Source of the DNA: an uncultured Rhodopila sp.
GTDB lineage: Bacteria; Pseudomonadota; Alphaproteobacteria; Acetobacterales; Acetobacteraceae
Direction: 5' to 3'
Length of the DNA stretch: 64,000 nucleotides
NCBI GenBank assembly: GCA_903932145.1
Contig: CAIZFE010000048.1
Coordinates: 62,001 to 126,000 of the forward strand
The translations under genes were made by a program, and so were the position numbers. The notes beneath the pieces are model-generated. The model searched no databases and was not told the DNA's origin. It saw nothing but the letters and a program-made list of their open reading frames with translations. This document shows positions 57,479 through 64,000 of this stretch, piece by piece; positions within the stretch are counted from its first letter, which is position 1, and the number at the start of each line of letters is the position of its first letter.

Positions 57479-58192
57479 CTACCCCGCCCTGGCACTCTCG
57501 CGACCCTCCGCGGCCGATGCCCGCCCCACCGCAAGCGCTCTGGCCAAAAACAATCCGGCCATATCCCCGGACGGACCCGTTGCCCCCGATCCTCCAGCCT
57601 CGGGGTGCCGAGCGCGCGCGCTCATCCGCGTCTCAAAAGCCACGCCCTGAGAATTCGTCCCATCCATCGAGACATCCTCCTCAATCTCCGCCGCCCCATC
57701 CGGCGCCGCCGCGGGCCGAACCGCCTCTGCCGGTTTGACGCGTGCATCAGCCACCGCCAGCATCAACCGCTCGTTCAAAAACTGAGTCCACGAATCCGCC
57801 TTCGCCGCGGCCTCGCTGGTTTCCCGCTTCTGGCGGATCGACTGCACCCGCATCAGGCGTCCGTGCACCGACAGCGAGGTCCGCAGCATCGACCCGTACT
57901 GAGCATTCAGCCGGATCACCAACCCGACGTCGCCCTCGTGTTCACGGACCAGCCGCAACATCTCCTCGGCCTGCGCCCGCGCGGCGATGCAGTGGGCGGC
58001 GAGATCGATCTCATTCGCGCCCACCGGCAGCAGTGCCGCCGCTTTGGCAATGGCGGCATGATCGCGGGCGCGGAGTGCCTCGGGCGAGCCATTCAGCGGC
58101 GGCGGCAACAGGCCCACCAGCGTATAAATGAGCTGGTGATACAGGAACGGGAAGGGATCGTCGGCCGGGTGCGGTGGGGGTGAGGTTTCCAT
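57479..58192 (-). CDS. Hypothetical protein of accessory island
   Basis: A 237-residue (from ATG 58192) soluble, helix-rich protein with Asp/His motifs (RARDHAAIAKAAALLPVGAN, EIDLAAHCIAARAQAEEMLR, YGSMLRTSLSVHGRLMRVQS) and an Ala/Glu/Gly-rich disordered tail from about residue 165. I do not recognise a domain; the layout of a compact helical part followed by a disordered tail resembles DNA-bound accessory proteins of Acetobacteraceae, but that is a guess. A consensus promoter lies so close that the ATG would be nearly at the transcript start. A start at 58234 is also possible. Confidence 0.65.
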   Translation of the reverse strand: METSPPPHPADDPFPFLYHQLIYTLVGLLPPPLNGSPEALRARDHAAIAKAAALLPVGANEIDLAAHCIAARAQAEEMLRLVREHEGDVGLVIRLNAQYGSMLRTSLSVHGRLMRVQSIRQKRETSEAAAKADSWTQFLNERLMLAVADARVKPAEAVRPAAAPDGAAEIEEDVSMDGTNSQGVAFETRMSARARHPEAGGSGATGPSGDMAGLFLARALAVGRASAAEGRESARAG

Positions 58193-58198
58193 TCCTCT

Positions 58199-58227
58199 AT
58201 GGTAAATTAATTTAGGAAACAAGTCAA
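58199..58227 (-). promoter_or_regulatory. Candidate sigma-70 promoter for the 57479-58192 gene
   Basis: On the minus strand TTGACT (58227-58222) and TACCAT (58204-58199) stand 17 bases apart in a locally AT-rich stretch. Transcription would start near 58192, the proposed ATG, giving an almost leaderless mRNA. Confidence 0.5.
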
Positions 58228-58259
58228 GAATCATTGCTGCGCTTGCCACCACCGTCTCG

Positions 58260-58325
58260 CCACTCCCGTCATGCCACTCCCGTCATGCCACTCCCGTCAT
58301 GGCGGGCGAAGGCCCGCCATCCACG
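58260..58325. repeat. Tandem 14-base repeat followed by palindromic element, type B
   Basis: CCACTCCCGTCATG is present three times in a row (58260-58301). It is followed by GCGGGCGAAGGCCCGCCATC, a small palindrome shared with the copD element. Confidence 0.85.
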
Positions 58326-58446
58326 TCTTTTTGTAGTCCGGCCCCCCCAGACCCCGCCTGCCCAATCGAGAACCGCCACACCAACTCAATGGCGAATGAC
58401 CGGCCCGTCCGCTTATGATACCATCAACCGGTCCTGGAGGACTCCC

Positions 58447-58959
58447 ATGCACCGCGCGGCCCCCGGCACGGACGGTTACTACTCTCGCGAGGCGTTCAGG
58501 CGCTGGTACGACGCCCAACCGAGCGGCCGTTACGAACGCGTGGATGGCCGGATCGTGGGGATGGCACCCGAACGCGGCGCGCACCTGCGCGTGAAGGGAG
58601 CGATCTACAAAGCGCTGGACCGCGCGGTGACCCTCGCTGGCGTGCCGTGCCAGGCACTGCCCGATGGCGCGACGGTCGAAACCGGCGACAGCGACTACGA
58701 ACCCGACGCCCTGGTGAATTGCGGGGCGCCTATGGCCGACGACGCGGTCGCGGCCCCCTGCCCCGTGATCATTGTCGAGGTCCTCTCGCCCGGCACGGCA
58801 TCGACCGATACTGGCGGCAAGCTGGCCGATTATTTTCGGATTCCATCCGTCGCGCACTATCTGATTGTGCATCCGACCCGGCGGACGGTCACCCATCACC
58901 GCAGGACGGACGCCGGATCGTCTCAGCCGTGTCTTCAGCGAATACACGACCGATTCTGA
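58447..58959 (+). CDS. Uma2-family endonuclease-like protein, second copy, altered C-terminus
   Basis: A 170-residue product. The first 150 residues are a normal Uma2 protein: FRRWYDAQPSGRYERVDGRI, VGMAPERGAHLRVKGAIYKA, DYEPDALVNCGAPM and CPVIIVEVLSPGTASTDTGG, with the D and E-x-L metal-site residues. The last 20 residues (GSSQPCLQRIHDRF) do not fit the family, and a different frame continues with plausible coding from about 58905, so a late frameshift or a recombination junction is likely. The ATG at 58447 follows GGAGGACTCCC. Confidence 0.8.
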   Translation: MHRAAPGTDGYYSREAFRRWYDAQPSGRYERVDGRIVGMAPERGAHLRVKGAIYKALDRAVTLAGVPCQALPDGATVETGDSDYEPDALVNCGAPMADDAVAAPCPVIIVEVLSPGTASTDTGGKLADYFRIPSVAHYLIVHPTRRTVTHHRRTDAGSSQPCLQRIHDRF

Positions 58960-58987
58960 CGGACGCGACGCGTTGCTGCTGACGATC

Positions 58988-59161
58988 ATGCTGCGCACCG
59001 ACAAGGCGAAAGAGGTCAACGGCGACTCCGCATTGGACACCATCGTCCGGGTCCACAACGATCTCGAGCGTGCCGGCGAAGAGCAAGCGGTGATTACCGA
59101 ATTTGCCACCGAAGCCGAATTGGAGGACGAACTGGAAGCGGATGCCGATTCTGAATCCTGA
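58988..59161 (+). CDS. Small acidic protein overlapping the frameshifted HEPN-like gene
   Basis: A 57-residue frame starting MLRTDKAKEVNGDSALDTIV and ending in an acidic tail (EAELEDELEADADSES). Its frame extends upstream without a stop to about 58865, so it may be the 3' end of a larger gene truncated by the Uma2 junction. The stop at 59159-59161 overlaps the following gene start at 59141, a normal operon overlap. No family recognised. Confidence 0.45.
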   Translation: MLRTDKAKEVNGDSALDTIVRVHNDLERAGEEQAVITEFATEAELEDELEADADSES

Positions 59162-59651
59162 TCATCTGTTCGATCAGGCCGACAGATTGGCCGCCGCACC
59201 CGCGTCGGGCCGGCCCAGGCAGGTTGATTTGCGGCGCGCGATTTCGAAGTGCCTGGTACGGCGTCTTCCATTTCACAATGGCCGCTCTGGCCGACGAAGT
59301 CGTCGGTGTCAGCCCACGCTCCAGCAGCCGGTACGGGCTGGTTTACCGCAGCTCGACCATCGGACTTTGAGGAATATCCGCGGCGATATCGCGAAACAAA
59401 CCCCGCCCCGGCGATTGGCTCCCTACCTGCCACTCGATGGCTTCGGGGCCGACATCCAGGCATTTGCGAGGACCACGATCGACCTTCAGGAGAAGCGGCA
59501 CCGAGCGGACTATAATCCGGAGCCGCGATACCGTTCGTCTGAGGCGACGCTGGCGATTGGCTATGCCCGAAGCGCGGTCCGGCATTTCGGCCGAGCCAGC
59601 CAGGAGCGGAAGAAAGCCTTTCTGACCCTCCTGCTTTGCCCGCCGCGGTAG
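59141..59651 (+). pseudogene. Frameshifted HEPN-like helical protein gene
   Basis: The frame begins MPILNPDHLFDQADRLAA and RQVDLRRAIS, a HEPN-type first helix that should continue AYYG or WYGVFHF. That continuation is in another frame (WYGVFHFTMAALADEVVGV, then RYGLVYRS), after which the first frame resumes with GFGADIQAFARTTIDLQEKR and a helix ending RKAFLTLLLCPPR. Two compensating shifts near 59251 and 59340 therefore break an otherwise complete gene of about 170 codons. The family is inferred from the helix pattern. Confidence 0.6.
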
Positions 59652-59791
59652 CGACGGTTACGCGCGACGGCTACGGTTTTACCAGGCCTAAGCGCGCTGG
59701 CGTTTGAAGCGATGTTTGTGCTGTTACCGGGCTGGACCGGCGGGGTGGCGAGGCGACATGAATGGGGTTAGGCGGCGTTTCGGACGATCCA

Positions 59792-59833
59792 TTGACAGAT
59801 TCGCGTAAAATGCGTAAAATACGCCTTTAGGAG
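59792..59833 (+). promoter_or_regulatory. Promoter, operator-like repeat and ribosome site of the Phd/PemK-like operon
   Basis: TTGACA (59792-59797) and TAAAAT (59815-59820) stand 17 bases apart, nearly consensus. The -10 sits in a direct repeat GCGTAAAAT GCGTAAAAT (59803-59820) whose second copy runs into TACGC, forming GCGTAAAATACGC, a likely site for antitoxin self-repression. AGGAG (59829-59833) is the ribosome site. Confidence 0.7.
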
Positions 59834-59839
59834 AATGTT

Positions 59840-60109
59840 ATGCGTGAAGTCCCAGCGACAGAATTCACTCGCAACTTCGGCCAGTATCGGGAAATCGCTC
59901 AGCGCGAGCCGATCGCTGTGACCAGTCATGGACGGGCTACGGGGTATTTCATATCCACCGTGGAATATGAGGCGTTGCAGCGCCTCAAGGGGTTCGGCCG
60001 GCGAAGCAGGGCGGTGGCCGATATGACGGGAGACGAAATCGAGCAAATGGCGGCTGGCCGCATGTCTCCCGAACACGATCACCTCAATAGCCTGCTGGAT
60101 CAGGAATAA
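59840..60109 (+). CDS. Phd/YefM-family antitoxin
   Basis: An 89-residue antitoxin with the YefM/Phd DNA-binding N-terminus: REVPATEFTRNFGQYREIAQ, REPIAVTSHGRATGYFISTV, EYEALQRLKGF. The C-terminus (ADMTGDEIEQMAAGRMSPEH) would be disordered and bind the toxin. It pairs with the PemK-like gene 80 bases downstream; Phd-type antitoxins usually pair with Doc or RelE, so the combination is mixed but not unique. A strong promoter with an operator-like repeat precedes it. Confidence 0.88.
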   Translation: MREVPATEFTRNFGQYREIAQREPIAVTSHGRATGYFISTVEYEALQRLKGFGRRSRAVADMTGDEIEQMAAGRMSPEHDHLNSLLDQE

Positions 60110-60189
60110 CGCGTCTGTTGCAAAAATCCCGTAATAGTCGCCTGATCCGCTAAAGGTCCCGCTAACAGTGGTCAGTTACGTGATGATGT

Positions 60190-60624
60190 ATGTCCATACC
60201 TGACCCCCAGCTTGGCCTGGTCCTTTCCTATTCCTATCTCTGGCATCACGAACATCGCGCCGGTCGGGAAGAGGGCGTGAAAAACCGCCCGTGCGTCATC
60301 GTGCTTGCCGTGCTGCGTCCTGATGGCGGCAACACCATAGTCAGGGTGGCGCCCGTGACCCATAGCGCGCCCGATAACCTGGCAACAGCATTTGAATTGC
60401 CCGCGGCGGTCAAGCGGCATCTCGGCCTGGACGGGGAGCGGTCGTGGGTCATCCTCGACGAGGTGAACGAATTTGGCTGGCCCGGTTTCGACCTCCAGCC
60501 TGTTCCGCGTTTACCGAACAGCTTTGCCTACGGCTTCCTGCCACCCCGCCTGTTCGACCAGCTTCTGGCGAAGCTCACGGGCGTCTGGACCCTCGGGCTG
60601 GGCAAAGCCACACCGCGAGACTGA
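60190..60624 (+). CDS. PemK/MazF-like toxin or growth inhibitor protein
   Basis: A 144-residue protein with the SH3-like PemK layout: LGLVLSYSYLWHHEHRAGRE, EEGVKNRPCVIVLAVLRPDG (the K-x-RPCVI strand with catalytic Arg), VRVAPVTHSAPDN and SWVILDEVNEFGWPGFDLQP. Family members cleave mRNA or inhibit gyrase. It is larger than classic MazF and belongs to the class annotated as plasmid maintenance toxin/growth inhibitor. It stands just downstream of the Phd-type antitoxin and probably forms its toxin. Confidence 0.75.
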   Translation: MSIPDPQLGLVLSYSYLWHHEHRAGREEGVKNRPCVIVLAVLRPDGGNTIVRVAPVTHSAPDNLATAFELPAAVKRHLGLDGERSWVILDEVNEFGWPGFDLQPVPRLPNSFAYGFLPPRLFDQLLAKLTGVWTLGLGKATPRD

Positions 60625-60779
60625 AACTACGCCCGAGTTTCGGTTGTATCTTGCGGGAATTCCAAGCCGTTGATTTCGCTGGATCCATCCGGAACCGTCA
60701 AAGTCTTGAATTACGGAACATGAAACCGCGCCACCCGCGGTGTGGTTTCCGCCGCGCGAGGGGGCGCTATCCATAACGC

Positions 60780-61902
60780 TCATGCCTCAACGTCGCCACG
60801 CAGCAGCGCGTCGATAAAGCCGCCCTCAAATGTCCCGTTGGCCCGCATGGTTTCAACCGGCGTCACAAGCGTTGGCTCCAGATGGCTTCGCCTGGACAGG
60901 TACCGGGTATTGGCCTCCGAGAAACGCCGTATCGCTTCAGGATTGTGCGACGTGACGATCAGTTGCCCGCTGTCCGCGAACGCCTTCCGCAGAGCCGTAA
61001 CGGAATGCCCGACCTCGTCAGGCGCCAGGAAATTGTCGGGCTCATCCCAATAGCAAAGCACCGGCCCATGCGCCGTATTCGCCGCGATCGTCAGGGCAAA
61101 TATGACGAAACATTTCTCCCCGTCCGAGAGATTTTCAAGAGCAAGCCTCGCACTGCGGCGGTCTTTCCGGAAATGGAATTCCAGGCTCCTGATCTCCCGG
61201 CCGAAACTCTTATTCGTTATTTCCTTGAAATCAGGCATCACCTGAACAAGATAGTCGCTGATCCGCGTATAGCTTTGCGGGGAGGCCGTCACCATGTCCG
61301 AAAACCACGCGCCGATGTTCGTCACCTGAGGATCCGGCCCATTGGTGTGCGTCGTCGCCGGTTCCGAATGGCCTGTCGCAAGGCTCGGTACCGGCCGGAG
61401 GATCAACATCGTCGCAAGCCACCGCTTGAAAACGGCCAACGGGTCATCGTGACTCAGTTCCTGGATGATCGGCAGGGCGACAAGGTGCCAATCGATCCGA
61501 AACGCGGTGTCCGCGGCCAGCCCGGTGCGCGCGAGCCGCACCTCCGCCAACGACCGCGTAAAGATCGCCTCTCCATCCACGGCCAGTGTCTCTTCGCAGA
61601 CGCGCAGTTCCCGCCATCCCGCCGGGAAATCAAAGGCCACCGCATAGGTATAGTTTCTGCCGGCCAATGTCACCTCGACTTCGAACCGCACCGGCACATC
61701 CGCGCGCCAGATCCGATGGTTTGACGAGGTCTCCGACGCGGTTCGCACCCCGCGCGAGGCCCTGCAAGACTTCCAGTGCCGTCCCGACGGTCGTTTTGCC
61801 CGCGCCATTGCGGCCGATCAGAAGGACGGACGAAAGTCCTCCGAGCAGCAGCTCAAAATTTTCGAAGCAGCGGAAATTGTTGACATACAGTCGATTGAGC
61901 AT
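60780..61902 (-). pseudogene. AAA-family ATPase (OLD/AbiEii-like) with a single frameshift
   Basis: The first part (from ATG 61902) reads MLNRLYVNNFRCFENFELLL and GLSSVLLIGRNGAGKTTVGT (Walker A) up to DLVKPSDLAR. The frame then shifts near 61706-61712, in a GCGCGC run, to a second frame (ADVPVRFEVEVTLAGRNYTY onward) that continues with ALENLSDGEKCFVIFALTIA (signature), HGPVLCYWDEPDNFLAPDE (Walker B) and LIVTSHNPEAIRRFSEANTR (switch His). Each piece is typical of SMC-like ATPases of abortive-infection or DNA-repair systems. One extra base in the run would explain the break: true mutation, sequencing error or programmed shift are all possible. Confidence 0.75.
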
Positions 61903-62113
61903 GGGCCTGCTATAGCACGTTTGCCCGCTCCCCACCAATAACAGTCAGTCCGACCAAAGTCCGCTCCACGCGAGGCCCGGCCCGACCGGTCACCCCGCCA
62001 ACCGCATCGGCAACATCAGACGGCTGTTCTGGTTTGTGCCGCCCGAAGTCAATGCCAACGCGAACTGGTATGACTTTCAGCGGAGACGGGGTTTTCTCCG
62101 GGCGTTCGCTGAG

Positions 62114-62141
62114 GTCATGGCGGGCGATTGCCCGCCATGAC
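62114..62141. repeat. Small palindromic element, type B-like hairpin
   Basis: GTCATGGCGGGC and GCCCGCCATGAC form an 11-12 base-pair hairpin with a GATT loop, just downstream of the TonB receptor gene on the minus strand. It may act as a terminator there; it also shares its core with the copD and 58.3 kb elements. Confidence 0.7.
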
Positions 62142-62153
62142 AAGCCGATAGAA

Positions 62154-64000
62154 TTACAACTTAACCCTTACCCCCGCCAGCACAGTCGGCCCCGGCGTTT
62201 GGAAACCATTCACCGGTTCAAACCGCGAGTCGAAAATATTCCATCCGTTCGCATACAGCTCAATCCGCGGCGTCACAGTATAACTGGCACCGACATTGGC
62301 GATCAGCCCGTGCTGGCCAATCCCGTAACCGATCCCATTACCGCTGTTGTCATACAGATAGTCATGCGCCGAACCTGTATAGATAATCGTCCCGACGAAC
62401 CGCAACCCGGCCATCGGACGGATCGTCACGTCGAACGAAGCCTCGTTCTGCGGCCGGCGCAGCAGTTGTGAGCCCTCCGAGGCCGGCTGACCGACCGAGG
62501 TCGTATCCAGCACAGTATAGGCCGCACGCAGGTCCAGCCATTGCGCCGGACGCACCGTCGCCTCGGTTTCCACGCCATGCACATGCGCCGAACCGAGGTT
62601 GATCTCTGTATCGACCGGTGAATAGATACCGGCGATCAGGTTGCGGACGCGCTGATCGAAATACGTGGCGCCGACGGTGGCGAAATCGGCCCGCTCCGCC
62701 GCCGGGATGTCGGTCGTGAATCCGGCCTCCCAACCCTGCGATTGTTCCGGCTTCAGGTTGGGATTGCCAACATAGCCGAATGAATCCACTCCGTAGCGAT
62801 CGAACAGGGACGGTGCCCGGTATCCGGTTCCATAGGACAGTTTCAGATGGGTCGCGATCTCCTTCAGATCGTAAACCCCACCCAGACGCCAGGTCGCCGG
62901 GGCATTGTTGTCCACCCAGTCCTGCCGGACCTGCCCGGTCACGGCCAGACGCTGCAGCACCGTCGTCTGCAATCCGGCAAAGACCGCCTGATCGGTCATC
63001 GAGGCGGCGGCGGACTCCGCGAACGGAAACCCGCCGTAATTGTCGTTGGTGCGGACTTTGATCGTATCGCCGGTGTATTCGTAGCCGAATGTCATAGCGC
63101 TGTCGGACAGCCCCGGGACGGTGATCCATTTGTCCAAATGCAGGGTATTGTTCCACTGCGCATCGGTTCGATACGAATGATACCGGTCATCGGACGACGT
63201 CTGGTTCGGATCGGCTGCCGCCAGCGGCTCCTGATAGCGCCGGTCGTCCTGCAACTGGCCAACGAAGACGCTGCTCTCCAACTGACCGTCGAACAGATGC
63301 GTCGTGCCACCGATCCGCCCGAGCAGGGAGGCGGTCCGGCCGTTGGAGTTGGATTCGTCGAAGGTCGGGGTGCCCAAGGTATTGTAGCCGAAATCGGCCG
63401 TGTTTGCCCGAGCGAACAGCGACAGCCGGGTTCCCTCCACCGGCGTGTAACCCAGGTTCAGGGTGATGATCCGGTCACGAAACCCTTCGCGGACACCGGT
63501 ATAGGACCCCTCGCGCTGCGGATTGGCATCGTAGCCGCGCTGCGACTGCGATTCGGCGGTCAACGCATAATCGATCGGCCCCTGCATGCCGCTGGCGGTG
63601 ACGCTGCCGCGGATCAAGGCCGGATAGCCGCCGGCCAGATCGCCGCTCCAATGCAATCCGGGTTCGGTGCCGCGGCGAGAAATCAGGTTGATCACGCCGC
63701 CGATCGCGCCGGAGCCGTAGAGGGCGGCCATCGGACCACGCACGATCTCAATCCGGTCGATGTCCGACAGCGTGTCAGTGCCGAAATTGAAGGCACCCGT
63801 GGCTTCCGAGGCATCGGTAACCGGCATGCCGTCGCGCAAGACAAGGACGTGGTCCGAATTGGTGCCACGAATGAACACGCTCGCCTGACCGCCGGGACCG
63901 CCGGATTGACTGACATGCACGCCCGGGACATCGGACAGCGCCTGGGTCAGGGTGTTGTAGCCGTGCTCCTCGATCGCCGCTCGGTCGATCACCGTGACCC
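62154..64000 (-). CDS. TonB-dependent outer-membrane receptor (BtuB-like), N-terminus cut
   Basis: About 615 residues are visible, open to the right edge (the GTG at 63992 is internal to the frame). The plug domain has TQALSDVPGVHVSQSGGPGG, QASVFIRGTNSDHVLVLRDG, MPVTDASEATGAFNFG, RIEIVRGPMAALYGSGAIGG and VINLISRR, strongly BtuB-like. The barrel follows (LAATDPN repeats are absent; strands such as TLNLGYTPVEGTRLSLFARA) and ends in LAGVRVKL. It imports cobalamin or another chelate with energy from TonB. A cobalamin riboswitch, if present, would lie outside the window to the right. Confidence 0.9.
   Translation of the reverse strand, partial: VTVIDRAAIEEHGYNTLTQALSDVPGVHVSQSGGPGGQASVFIRGTNSDHVLVLRDGMPVTDASEATGAFNFGTDTLSDIDRIEIVRGPMAALYGSGAIGGVINLISRRGTEPGLHWSGDLAGGYPALIRGSVTASGMQGPIDYALTAESQSQRGYDANPQREGSYTGVREGFRDRIITLNLGYTPVEGTRLSLFARANTADFGYNTLGTPTFDESNSNGRTASLLGRIGGTTHLFDGQLESSVFVGQLQDDRRYQEPLAAADPNQTSSDDRYHSYRTDAQWNNTLHLDKWITVPGLSDSAMTFGYEYTGDTIKVRTNDNYGGFPFAESAAASMTDQAVFAGLQTTVLQRLAVTGQVRQDWVDNNAPATWRLGGVYDLKEIATHLKLSYGTGYRAPSLFDRYGVDSFGYVGNPNLKPEQSQGWEAGFTTDIPAAERADFATVGATYFDQRVRNLIAGIYSPVDTEINLGSAHVHGVETEATVRPAQWLDLRAAYTVLDTTSVGQPASEGSQLLRRPQNEASFDVTIRPMAGLRFVGTIIYTGSAHDYLYDNSGNGIGYGIGQHGLIANVGASYTVTPRIELYANGWNIFDSRFEPVNGFQTPGPTVLAGVRVKL

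Noticed and set aside
58260-58301. Three 14-base repeats as a CRISPR array
   Set aside because: The units are in direct contact without spacers and are too short.

Overview
The window is about 64 kb of GC-rich chromosome from an alphaproteobacterium, most likely a member of the Acetobacteraceae (an inference from gene content; no rRNA or taxonomic marker is present). Support comes from a GapR (UPF0335/DUF2312) gene, a DUF1244 gene, a glycerate kinase-pyruvate kinase pair, a long-form Hpf, HldE for LPS heptose, and the strong GC codon bias. Both ends are cut: a LivM-type permease on the left and a BtuB-like TonB-dependent receptor on the right.

Layout. 0-6 kb: LivM end, a decayed MNT/HEPN toxin-antitoxin copy followed by an intact copy, DUF29, a small antitoxin-like gene, an LLM-type oxidoreductase, a GST and gapR. 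6-13.6 kb: DUF1244, glycerate 2-kinase and pyruvate kinase, a lipoprotein, two small genes of unknown role, epmA, a tiny membrane protein and a second GST. 13.9-20.2 kb: gltB-gltD (glutamate synthase) separated by a long hairpin repeat. 20.5-28.7 kb: a DAACS-type carrier with a periplasmic binding protein, a BKACE enzyme, hldE, a phosphoesterase, and an ABC-2 exporter with a histidine phosphatase. 28.9-35.7 kb: a translationally coupled SNF2 helicase and large adenine-type DNA methyltransferase, resembling the DrmD/DrmMI part of DISARM but without its other genes. 35.7-41.9 kb: SDR, enoyl-CoA hydratase, MFS carrier, DUF4112, VOC protein, a UGSC-family selenoprotein read through an in-frame UGA, its probable partner, and hpf. 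42-47.3 kb: divergent TetR regulator and a LolD/MacB-type ABC exporter with a LolA-like periplasmic protein and an outer-membrane barrel. 47.6-52.9 kb: a hypothetical gene, then a copper cluster (DUF2946-like, barrel, CopC, CopD-cytochrome c fusion, Sco). 53-56.6 kb: DegP-like protease, secreted repeat protein, DSD1-family PLP enzyme. 56.6-61.9 kb: accessory island with two Uma2 genes, a frameshifted HEPN-like gene, a Phd/PemK-like pair and a frameshifted AAA ATPase. 62.1-64 kb: TonB receptor.

The two most notable observations are (i) the selenoprotein gene at 39453-39977, where UGA is followed by a hairpin that fits a bacterial SECIS, and (ii) the helicase-methyltransferase pair, whose helicase carries an in-frame insertion of a dispersed palindromic element. 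Relatives of that element occur elsewhere in the window, both between genes and inside at least two other reading frames (CopD and the 47.6 kb hypothetical). No rRNA, tRNA, CRISPR array, integrase or IS transposase was seen.
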